NCBI GenBank assembly: GCA_024226555.1
Contig: JAAELO010000165.1
Coordinates: forward strand, 1-34,189
Direction: 5' to 3'
DNA length: 34,189 nucleotides
Origin: Desulfobacterales bacterium
Lineage (GTDB): Bacteria > Desulfobacterota > Desulfobacteria > Desulfobacterales > JAAELO01
A program made the translations under genes and the position numbers. Positions within the stretch are counted from its first letter, which is position 1; each line of letters opens with the position of its first letter. The notes below the pieces were generated by a model that searched no databases, was not told the origin of the DNA, and saw only the letters and a program-made list of their open reading frames with translations. This document shows, one piece after another, positions 15,539 through 22,875 of the stretch.

Positions 15539-16367
15539 AAAAGGTTCTCTTTATATAACCGCAACTCCCATTGGAAATATGGGGGATATCACTTTGAGGT
15601 CTTTAGAAACCTTGAGAAAAGTAGATATTATCGCAGCCGAAGATACTCGTCATACTGGTAAACTACTTGCTCACTATGAAATAAAAAGTAAACTCATAGC
15701 TATTCATGAGCATAATGAGATGAAGATATCTTCAAAAATAATATCAGAAATTAATTCAGGAAAATCTGTTGCAATTGTATCTGATGCTGGAACTCCATGC
15801 GTTTCTGATCCTGGATATGTCCTTGTTCGGGAAGCCTTAAAATCAGATATAGAAGTAGTACCTATTCCAGGTGTTTCAGCAGTCATAACAGCTGTTAGTG
15901 CTTCAGGCCTTCCCTCTGATTCTTTTATTTTTCAGGGATTCCCTCCTAAAAAAAATGGTAAAAGAAAAGAACTTTTAAAGTCTCTAAAAGATGAAAAAAG
16001 AACCCTGATATTCTACAACTCTCCATCAAGAATAGCAGCTTTCATAGAAGAATTATTAAGTATCTTTGGAGAGAGAGAAGCTGTTCTTTCAAGAGAAATG
16101 ACTAAGATCTATGAAGAGTTTATAAGAGGTAATTTTAGTGAAATATTACAAAAACTATCTTTAAAGAGTAAAATTAAAGGAGAATGCACGTTAATTATTG
16201 AAGGAGGTAAGGAAGAGACGATATCTTTAACTGAACTTAAAAAATATGTTAAACAGGAAGTTGTAAATAGTGATTCCGGTACATTGCAACTTGCAAAAGA
16301 GATTGCTAAAAAATTCAATATTCCAAAGAAAAAAATATATGATTTAATTCTTGAAATTAAAAACTAA
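15513..16367 (+). CDS. rsmI: 16S rRNA 2'-O-methyltransferase RsmI
   Basis: 284 residues. LYITATPIGNMGDITLRSLETLRKVDIIAAEDTRHTGKLL is the family N-terminus; SDAGTPCVSDPGYVLVREA and PGVSAVITAVSASGLPSDSFIFQGFPPKK form the tetrapyrrole-methylase-type SAM pocket. RsmI methylates the 2'-OH of C1402 in 16S rRNA. It overlaps yraN by 26 bases, so translation is probably coupled. Confidence 0.96.
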   Translation: MHSNSHTDKKGSLYITATPIGNMGDITLRSLETLRKVDIIAAEDTRHTGKLLAHYEIKSKLIAIHEHNEMKISSKIISEINSGKSVAIVSDAGTPCVSDPGYVLVREALKSDIEVVPIPGVSAVITAVSASGLPSDSFIFQGFPPKKNGKRKELLKSLKDEKRTLIFYNSPSRIAAFIEELLSIFGEREAVLSREMTKIYEEFIRGNFSEILQKLSLKSKIKGECTLIIEGGKEETISLTELKKYVKQEVVNSDSGTLQLAKEIAKKFNIPKKKIYDLILEIKN

Positions 16368-16502
16368 TTAAAAAATGGTAAGTGTCTTAATTGACATGGT
16401 ATATTTTATTTGTTAATATTTTGAGTTATAAATCATAATTTTCAAGCCTTATTAGTATCATTACCTAAAAGACCATAAAGAATAAATGAGAGGAGATCCA
16501 TA

Positions 16503-18623
16503 ATGCATAGTTTAGATGCTGTATTTGCTCCAAAATCTATAGCGGTAATAGGTGCTTCTACATCGAAGGGAAAAGTTGGACATGATATTTTTTTGAATAT
16601 TCTTCGTGGTGACTATAAAGGTACGCTATATCCGGTTAATCCCAAAGCAAAGTCGATATTAAGCGTAAAGTGTTATAAAAAAATATTACAAATACCAGAC
16701 CCAATTGATCTTGCAATGCTCATCATACCTCCAAAGTTTGCTATACAGACAGTTCAGGAGTGTATAGAAAAGCAGGTTAAAGGAATAATAATAATCTCTG
16801 CAGGTTTTAAAGAGGTTGGTGGAGAAGGTCTTGAGATTGAAAATGAGATCAAAAGACTTTGTAAAGAAGCTAAAATAAGAGTTGTTGGGCCAAACTGTCT
16901 TGGTGTTATTAATCCATCAAGTAATACCTCAGTAAATGCTAGCTTTTCAGCCAGAATGCCTAAAAAAGGAAACATCTCATTTATATCACAGAGCGGGGCA
17001 CTTTGTACCGCTGTTTTAGATTTTGCAGCTTACAGAGGTCTCGGATTCTCTAAATTTATTTCAATAGGAAATAAAGCTGATGTGGATGAACTCGATCTTT
17101 TAAAGTATTATCATGATGATCCTGATACTAATGTTATTATGATTTACATGGAAGAGTTGCAAAGAAATGGTGCTGAATTTATCAGGGAAGTAAAAAAGAT
17201 AACATCAGGAGATAATTCAACACCTGTTCTTGCTATTAAATCAGGTCGGTCAGCACAGGGTGCTGCAGCAGCTGCATCTCATACAGGCTCATTAGCTGGT
17301 TCCGATGCTTTGTATGATGCTATTTTTGCTGAATCAGGTATTGTCAGATGCGATTCAGTAAATCAGCTATTTGACTTTGCCGAGGTTTTTTCTGCTAAAA
17401 AAATACCTTCAAATGATAGAATTGCCATAGTGACAAATGCAGGTGGTCCCGGAATAATAGCAACTGATATGACAGTTAGCTCAGGTTTAAGATTAGCAAA
17501 ATTGAGTGATGAAACAGTTGAAGAGTTGCATAGGCATCTTCCTGCAACAGCAAATTTTCATAATCCTGTTGATGTTATTGGAGATGCAACAAGGGAAAGA
17601 TATGAAAATACTCTGGCAACAGTTATTAGTGATAAAGGAGTTGATGGGGTTCTTATCATCCTTACTCCGCAGTCGATGACAGATGCAATTGGAACAGCGG
17701 AGGCTATTGTCTCTATATCGATTCATTCCAAAAAACCTATTGTTTGTTGTTTTATGGGTGTTTTTGATGTTTCAGAAGGTGTTGAATTACTTCAGGAAAA
17801 CCATATCCCTGTATATACATTTCCTGAGAATGCAGCACGTGCATTAGGAGTTCTTAACCTTGCTCACAGATGGTTGAACAGAAAAAGGCTTCCAGAATAT
17901 AAGCTTGAATTTGACAGTACTAAAGCTGCAAAGCTTATAAAAGGGTTTCAAGGTGAAAACAAGTTAATCTTAGATGAAAAAGAAGGCTCTGATATTCTGA
18001 AATGCTATGGGTTTTCAACACTTGCTATGGAGATTGCAGATAACGAAAACAAAGCAGTAGAGATTGCAGAAAAGATTGGTTATCCGGTTGTTATGAAAAT
18101 TATATCTCCTCAGATTTTGCATAAATCCGATGCTGGTGGTGTTATAGTGGGCCCAAAGAATAAAACTGAAGTAAAAAAAGCGTACAAATCTATCATGGCT
18201 AATGCAAAAGCTTATAATGAAGGTGCAATATTACATGGCGTTTTAATTCAGCAGATGGCTCAAAAAGGTGAGGAAGTAATTCTAGGTGTAAGTAGAAATC
18301 CAAATGATGATGGGCATTCAATAATGTTTGGACTAGGTGGTATTTTTGTTGAGCTGTTTAAAGATGTTGTATTCAGACTCGCACCCATTGGTAGAAATGA
18401 TGCCAGACGAATGATAAAAAGTATTAAGGGCTACCCAATGCTAAAAGGGTTTAGAGGAAGGCCTGTAGCAGATATTGAAGCTATTGAGAAAATGCTGGTT
18501 GGATTGTCGCATCTTGTTGGAGATAACCCTTGTATTAAGGAACTTGATGTTAATCCACTTTTAGTTCACGAAAAGGGTAAAGGTGCAACAGTAGCAGATG
18601 TCGTGATTACTCTTTCAAAATAA
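16503..18623 (+). CDS. ADP-forming acetate/acyl-CoA ligase, alpha-beta fusion
   Basis: 706 residues in the usual order: CoA-binding Rossmann domain (about 1-130; AVIGASTSKGKVGHDIF), ligase domain (VGPNCLGVINP, SQSGALCTAVLDFAA, and the phosphohistidine loop AASHTGSLAGS, His260), then the ATP-grasp domain from about 490 (GYPVVMKIISPQILHKSDAGGV, EVILGVSRNPNDDGHSIMFGLGG, and ELDVNPLLV at the end). It should convert acetyl- or other acyl-CoA to the acid with ATP formation, or the reverse. A strong ribosome binding site GAGAGGAGA stands before the ATG. It is monocistronic, with a MITE-like copy six bases after its stop and a terminator beyond. Confidence 0.93.
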   Translation: MHSLDAVFAPKSIAVIGASTSKGKVGHDIFLNILRGDYKGTLYPVNPKAKSILSVKCYKKILQIPDPIDLAMLIIPPKFAIQTVQECIEKQVKGIIIISAGFKEVGGEGLEIENEIKRLCKEAKIRVVGPNCLGVINPSSNTSVNASFSARMPKKGNISFISQSGALCTAVLDFAAYRGLGFSKFISIGNKADVDELDLLKYYHDDPDTNVIMIYMEELQRNGAEFIREVKKITSGDNSTPVLAIKSGRSAQGAAAAASHTGSLAGSDALYDAIFAESGIVRCDSVNQLFDFAEVFSAKKIPSNDRIAIVTNAGGPGIIATDMTVSSGLRLAKLSDETVEELHRHLPATANFHNPVDVIGDATRERYENTLATVISDKGVDGVLIILTPQSMTDAIGTAEAIVSISIHSKKPIVCCFMGVFDVSEGVELLQENHIPVYTFPENAARALGVLNLAHRWLNRKRLPEYKLEFDSTKAAKLIKGFQGENKLILDEKEGSDILKCYGFSTLAMEIADNENKAVEIAEKIGYPVVMKIISPQILHKSDAGGVIVGPKNKTEVKKAYKSIMANAKAYNEGAILHGVLIQQMAQKGEEVILGVSRNPNDDGHSIMFGLGGIFVELFKDVVFRLAPIGRNDARRMIKSIKGYPMLKGFRGRPVADIEAIEKMLVGLSHLVGDNPCIKELDVNPLLVHEKGKGATVADVVITLSK

Positions 18624-18629
18624 TATAAA

Positions 18630-18781
18630 GGGAACATCTAAAAACTATAATTTTGATTGAAATTCATATTATAAAAGCTTTAAGTTTTATAAAATCTCTG
18701 TATGAGAAATAAATAATAGGCCGATTTTACAACAATTTTTTTATTTATAAGAACTCAGTAGGCCAGTTATTAGAGATTCAC
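18630..18781 (+). mobile_element. MITE-like element copy 3 (long type)
   Basis: 152 bp between GGGAACATCTAAAAACT and GTTATTAGAGATTCAC with the exact direct repeat TAAA on both sides (18626-18629, 18782-18785). It shares TTTTGATTGAAAT with copy 2 and has the additional inner segment ATAAAAGCTTTAAGTTTTAT (18671-18690) related to that in copy 1. It starts six bases after the acyl-CoA ligase stop. Confidence 0.87.
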
Positions 18782-18790
18782 TAAATATAA

Positions 18791-18831
18791 AACCCGGATT
18801 GATAAAAAAAATTTATTTGTTCGGGTTTTTT
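18791..18831 (+). terminator. Intrinsic terminator downstream of the acyl-CoA ligase
   Basis: AACCCG (18791-18796) pairs with CGGGTT (18822-18827), with a partial inner stem ATAAA/TTTAT and a T run to 18831. It lies just beyond element copy 3, so the insertion has separated the ligase gene from its terminator. Confidence 0.75.
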
Positions 18832-18959
18832 ATATTTTAATAATGCGTTTTCTCTAATTTAAGGATTTATAGCTGTTTATCATAAGATTCATATACCATT
18901 CAATAACACCTGATGAAAAAAATAATATTTGGATTGTAACAAATAGTCTCTTATTATAG

Positions 18960-18983
18960 ATTATCATAGAATTTTATGATAAT
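18960..18983. promoter_or_regulatory. Inverted repeat upstream of darP
   Basis: ATTATCATA and TATGATAAT form 9-bp arms with a 6-base spacer. The half site TTATCATA also occurs at 18878. The arrangement is that of a possible dimeric regulator operator about 100 bases before darP; function unproven. Confidence 0.3.
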
Positions 18984-19087
18984 TCATACCTGTACTTATT
19001 ATAAAATTTGTTGAAACTTCTAAAGAAATATTAAAATAAACTATTAATTTTATATAAAAAATATTCGTAAAATAAAAGGGTTAAGCA

Positions 19088-19585
19088 GTGGAAGAGGAAT
19101 TTTTTGAAAAAAGTAAATCCCAAAAGAAACGAGAAGTCACAGAGCTTCAAAAATTAGGTGAGAAGCTTATTTTTTTATCAGAAGACCAGTTAAACGGGAT
19201 TAACATTGATGAAGAGTTAAAAGATGCTGTTAGAAAAGCAAGGGTTATGAAAAGAGGTAGTGCAAAAAAAAGACAGCTTCAGTATATTGGTGTTTTTATG
19301 AGAAAAATTGATATTGAACCAATCAAAAATGCATTATCATTAATCGAAAATGGAATTTCAATCAGTAAAAACAGGTTCAAAACAGTTGAGAACTGGCGAA
19401 ATAAATTAATAGATGGTACATTGGACATAGATGAAATAATAAAAGAGGTTCCATTTGCTGACAGGCAAAAAATAAGGCAGCTTGTAAGAAATTCACATAA
19501 AGAAAAAAATGCTGGAAAACCTGCTAAATCATCTAAAAATTTGTTTCGCTATTTGAAAGAGCTATTTGAGAATAAAAATATTTAA
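19088..19585 (+). CDS. darP: Ribosome-associated assembly factor DarP (YjgA, DUF615)
   Basis: 165 residues starting with GTG at 19088; AAAAGGG 8-14 bases upstream serves as ribosome binding site. KSKSQKKREVTELQKLGEKLIFLSEDQLNGI is the family N-terminus and the central LQYIGVFMRKIDIEPIKNAL and WRNKLIDG motifs are kept. YjgA/DarP binds late 50S precursors and aids maturation. Highly basic and helical. It is one of several ribosome-assembly genes here, together with ylqF downstream. Confidence 0.9.
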   Translation: MEEEFFEKSKSQKKREVTELQKLGEKLIFLSEDQLNGINIDEELKDAVRKARVMKRGSAKKRQLQYIGVFMRKIDIEPIKNALSLIENGISISKNRFKTVENWRNKLIDGTLDIDEIIKEVPFADRQKIRQLVRNSHKEKNAGKPAKSSKNLFRYLKELFENKNI

Positions 19586-19944
19586 ATGAATTTGTGTATT
19601 AATTATCAAGGGATCAATATTTAAGTTTTAAATTAGTAAGAGACCTAAAAAAAGCGAGATAAACCAAAAAACTTTTTTCTCCTGCATTAGGTTTGGACAC
19701 CGCAGGTGTAATCAAATAGAACCCCGGGCTTGCCCGGGGGGGAATCTATTTTAGGAAGAAGCATACGTAAAAAAACTAAAGTTTAATAGGAAGCAATGTA
19801 TAAAAAACAATGAAAATAGTTTTTTATTCAAGACGTTGTAACGTCTAAATATAGTTATAGAGGCACATAAAAATGTGAATTAAATAAATGATGGAATTTT
19901 TATTTAATACAGCATTTTTATTTAAGAGTAAGAGGAGGTTTTTA
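19586..19944. other. Intergenic region with a GC-rich hairpin cluster
   Basis: 359 bases between darP and the unknown gene at 19945. It holds the GC-rich hairpins at 19681-19752. The rest is AT-rich with no reading frame worth calling; AAGAGGAGG at 19930-19938 is the ribosome binding site of the next gene. Confidence 0.65.
19697..19752. repeat. GC-rich hairpin pair in an AT-rich spacer
   Basis: First hairpin ACACC-GCA-GGTGT at 19697-19709. Second hairpin CCCCGGGC (19722-19729) with GCCCGGGG (19732-19739), two-base loop, extended by outer arms AATAGA (left, from about 19715) and TCTATT (right, to 19750). It is far richer in GC than its surroundings. It could terminate darP transcription, but no T tract follows; an extragenic palindromic repeat is an alternative. 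Confidence 0.6.
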
Positions 19945-20418
19945 GTGAACAATTTAGAAATAATACCAGGATATGGGTTTGGCAATTTAAAGTTTGGTAT
20001 TACAAAGGATAAGGTAGTTGAAATTGCCGGAAATCCTGACAGAGAATCGAGTGATAATGATGAATTTGGAAAAACGCTCACATATCACTATTCTGGTAAA
20101 AGATTTAGCCTTTATTTTGAAGAGGAAGATAATTATTGTTTAAGCTGCATTGAGACTGATCATCCGGATCTGATTTTTTTTGAAGAAAAAATTATTGGTT
20201 TTTCAATCGATAAGTTGATTGAATTAATTAAGAAACACAATCTTGGTGATTATGAAAAAAATGTAGAAGAAGAAGCCGGAGTAAAAGATGACGATCTTGA
20301 AGTTTGTATTTCAATTGATTCTTTAGAGATAAATTTTTATTTTTATGACAATAAACTAATCTCGGTTCAAACAGGTGTTTTATATAATGATGATAATGAA
20401 GTTTGCTGGCCAGTATAA
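19945..20418 (+). CDS. Unknown protein with N-terminal SmpA-like motif
   Basis: 157 residues from GTG at 19945, chosen because AGGAGG lies 7 bases before it; an ATG at 19888 would add 19 residues, partly overlapping that site. Start IIPGYGFGNLKFGITKDKVVEIAGNPDRE resembles the 'G-x-S/T-K-x-x-V-x-x-x-x-G-x-P' helix of SmpA/OmlA-like and many immunity or uncharacterised proteins, but there is no signal peptide. The rest is acidic and strand-rich (SCIETDHPD, DDDLEVCISIDSLEINFYFYDN). Function unknown. It ends 14 bases before ylqF, so probably co-transcribed. Confidence 0.7.
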   Translation: MNNLEIIPGYGFGNLKFGITKDKVVEIAGNPDRESSDNDEFGKTLTYHYSGKRFSLYFEEEDNYCLSCIETDHPDLIFFEEKIIGFSIDKLIELIKKHNLGDYEKNVEEEAGVKDDDLEVCISIDSLEINFYFYDNKLISVQTGVLYNDDNEVCWPV

Positions 20419-20432
20419 CTTAGGGAAATAGT

Positions 20433-21293
20433 ATGAGTATACAGTGGTTTCCAGGGCATATGTACAAAGCCCTAAAAGAGATTGAGGATTCATTAAAAAA
20501 AACAGATATTTTAATTGAATTAACAGATGCAAGGCTTCCGTATTCGAGTAGTAACCCATCATTAGGCACAATTCGAGTAGACAAACCCTGCATAAAGATA
20601 TTAAACAAAGCAGATCTTGCAGATCCTTCAATAACAGAGATATGGATTGAGTATTTTGAGAAAGAAACAGGAATAAAACCTCTGGCAATTTCAGCGGATC
20701 AAGTTTCAGATGTCAACCAAATCCCTGCACTTTGCAAACAGATCGTAAAAACAGGAAAACTAAAAAATGTGCGGGCTATGGTTGTTGGAATACCTAACAT
20801 TGGTAAATCCACAATAATCAATACAATGGCAGGTAGAAAAGTAAATAAGGTTGGTAATGTGCCAGCTATCACAAGACATCAGCAACGGGTTGGTTTAAAA
20901 GGATTAGATATTTCAGATACACCCGGTGTATTATGGCCGGATATTGATGATGAGATAAAGGGATTGAAACTTGCTGCAAGTGGCGCTGTTTCAAGTAGTG
21001 TCTTTGATTTTCAGGATGTTGCTTACCACACAGGGAACTATCTCCTTAAACATTACAATGAACTTTTAATGGAAAGATATAAACTTAAAAAAGAACCTTC
21101 TGATGGAACAGAACTTCTTGAAGCCATAGGGAAAAAGCGTGGTTGTCTTAAAAAAGGAGGTATTCTTGATTATTACAAGGCTGCAGATATCTTACTTCTT
21201 GAACTGCGAAATGGAAATATTGGAAGAATAAGTCTTGAGAAGCCAGAAGATATACCAGTAGAAACAATAGAAAAATCGCTCCTTAATGAATAA
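20433..21293 (+). CDS. ylqF: Ribosome biogenesis GTPase YlqF/RbgA
   Basis: 286 residues. Circularly permuted G motifs: NKADLAD (G4) and ISAD (G5) come first, followed by P-loop GIPNIGKSTIINTMAG, then TRHQQRV and DTPGVLWPDI (G3). N-terminus MSIQWFPGHMYKALKEIE is diagnostic. RbgA drives late 50S assembly around L16/L27 binding in B. subtilis. Catalysis relies on a His in the N-terminal region, present in FPGHM. A MITE-like copy lies 31 bases after its stop. Confidence 0.95.
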   Translation: MSIQWFPGHMYKALKEIEDSLKKTDILIELTDARLPYSSSNPSLGTIRVDKPCIKILNKADLADPSITEIWIEYFEKETGIKPLAISADQVSDVNQIPALCKQIVKTGKLKNVRAMVVGIPNIGKSTIINTMAGRKVNKVGNVPAITRHQQRVGLKGLDISDTPGVLWPDIDDEIKGLKLAASGAVSSSVFDFQDVAYHTGNYLLKHYNELLMERYKLKKEPSDGTELLEAIGKKRGCLKKGGILDYYKAADILLLELRNGNIGRISLEKPEDIPVETIEKSLLNE

Positions 21294-21324
21294 AATATAT
21301 TTTTTTACTATATAAATAACAGAT

Positions 21325-21452
21325 GGGTATCTCTAATAACTGATCTTTTTGCGAAACACAGATATAACAAAAATAAAACTGTAGTAAAATCAACCCGTTG
21401 TTTTTTGTTATACCTTGTTTTTCATCAAAAATTCTAATTATTAGAGATTCCC
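21325..21452 (-). mobile_element. MITE-like element copy 4 (short type, inverted)
   Basis: 128 bp from GGGTATCTCTAATAACTGATC to AATTATTAGAGATTCCC with exact 4-bp duplication AGAT (21321-21324, 21453-21456). In reverse complement it differs from copy 5 at only about nine positions including a 2-base gap, so both are recent. It lies between ylqF and the HD-GYP gene. Confidence 0.92.
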
Positions 21453-21495
21453 AGATATTTAATTCATAACTTTCTTTAAAGGTAGTGGTGAGGAT

Positions 21496-22833
21496 ATGGC
21501 TCATATTTATGTTAAGTTAAAAAAACTTATTGAACTTGTTAAGGAAGGAGGTACTGTTAAAACAGGCCTTGATACTTATACCAGAATTGGAAAGATAATT
21601 TCAGATAAAGAGCATGTAATAGATTCCCTCGATGTTTTAGAACAGGTCGGTCAAACAGGACAAACTGAGATTCCTGTATCTACTGAAAATGGTTATATGT
21701 GGGATGAGAATGGAAGAAAACTTTTATTCGAGCCTTTTGGTAAACCAGCAAATGAAGAAGATATACCCATTTTAAAAAAAGTTTCCGGCGAAATAAAACA
21801 AAAAATAAAAGAAATAACAGACATTAAACGGTATACTAAAGAGAAGTATAGAAAAGCTAAAAATAATATAAAAAAAGTTATTCTTGATATTAAGGAGACT
21901 GGGGGAAGTTTTGATTCTCAATTGGTTGAAGATACAGTAACAGATATTTTAACTGTAATCACCGAGAATGAGAGTGCTTTTTCATATATGACCAAAGAGA
22001 TATTTTCATATGATGACTATCTGTATAATCATAGTATAAACGTTTGTACAATAGGTTGTGTTGTTTTAAATAAATACAACAAGTATCTGATTAATCTGAA
22101 ACAAAAGGAGAATTTAACTCCTATTGAGAAATCAATTACAGCAATACCATTTTCACAGGAACAAATAAATAGCATATCAGTTGGTTATTTCATGCACGAT
22201 ATTGGTAAAGTTCTGATTCCTGATAATATTTTGAATAAACAGGGAAAATTAACAGATAAAGAGTTTCTGATAGTAAAAACCCACTCATTTCAAAAAGGAC
22301 CTATAGTTTTAGCGAAAAACAGCATTGAGAACCCACTTGTAGTAAATTCTGTAAAAAATCACCATGCAGAGATTTTTGAAAATGAAAGTAGATGTTATCC
22401 ACTGATAAAATATTCAGATATGGAATCTTATGTAAAGATTTGCAAACTTGCAGATATTTATGATGCTATGACTTCAAAGAGAAGCTATAAAGAAGCTTTT
22501 AATCCCAGAAATGTTGTTAAAGGGATGTATAATGAGTACAATGGTAAAGATGATAAACTACAAACTATACTACATGCTTTTGTAGGTAGTATTGGAATTT
22601 ATCCTCCGGGAAGCTTTGTTTTTCTTAACAATGGACAAATGGCTTATGTTTTAGACACCAATGGACCTTTAATCATTCCTTTTACTGACAACCCAAACAA
22701 AATTCCTGATCCTTTTAACGTTTCAGAAAATAAAGATCCAAACCTTATGATAGATGATAACAGACCAAAGATAGATCCGGAAAATGCTTACAAGGCATTA
22801 CCACCTTATCTCAAAGAACTCGTAGGAATCTGA
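21496..22833 (+). CDS. HD-GYP-type phosphohydrolase with modified GYP motif
   Basis: 445 residues, soluble. N-terminal 160 residues are unassigned; the HD-GYP domain follows, the fold of cyclic di-GMP phosphodiesterases. Metal ligands are visible: His179 (YNHSINV), His234-Asp235 (FMHDIGK), His263 (KTHSF), His289-His290 (NHH) and Asp320 (LADIYDAMTS). The usual HHE...GYP stretch reads NHHAEIFENESRCYP, so GYP is CYP (300-302). A C-terminal 100-residue extension ends LPPYLKELVGI. It may turn over cyclic di-GMP; the altered motif makes specificity uncertain. ATG follows GTGAGG. Confidence 0.85.
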   Translation: MAHIYVKLKKLIELVKEGGTVKTGLDTYTRIGKIISDKEHVIDSLDVLEQVGQTGQTEIPVSTENGYMWDENGRKLLFEPFGKPANEEDIPILKKVSGEIKQKIKEITDIKRYTKEKYRKAKNNIKKVILDIKETGGSFDSQLVEDTVTDILTVITENESAFSYMTKEIFSYDDYLYNHSINVCTIGCVVLNKYNKYLINLKQKENLTPIEKSITAIPFSQEQINSISVGYFMHDIGKVLIPDNILNKQGKLTDKEFLIVKTHSFQKGPIVLAKNSIENPLVVNSVKNHHAEIFENESRCYPLIKYSDMESYVKICKLADIYDAMTSKRSYKEAFNPRNVVKGMYNEYNGKDDKLQTILHAFVGSIGIYPPGSFVFLNNGQMAYVLDTNGPLIIPFTDNPNKIPDPFNVSENKDPNLMIDDNRPKIDPENAYKALPPYLKELVGI

Positions 22834-22875
22834 AAAATATAAGTTTTTATTTATCTATCAGACCCCTATTATCAG

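Larger units (their letters stand above)
18624..19087. other. Intergenic region with MITE-like copy 3, terminator and inverted repeats
   Basis: 464 bases. It contains element copy 3 (18630-18781), the terminator at 18791-18831, and an AT-rich darP upstream region with an inverted repeat (ATTATCATA at 18960-18968, TATGATAAT at 18975-18983) plus a further TTATCATAA at 18878-18886. No gene or tRNA seen. Confidence 0.7.

Noticed and set aside
16368-16502. Element remnant at CTTATTAGTATC
   Set aside because: Only the TTATTAG heptamer matches, expected by chance at this AT content.
19888-19944. ATG start at 19888 for the unknown gene
   Set aside because: The AGGAGG at 19933-19938 precedes GTG at 19945, and the extra residues (FLFNTAFLFKSKRRF) look non-coding.
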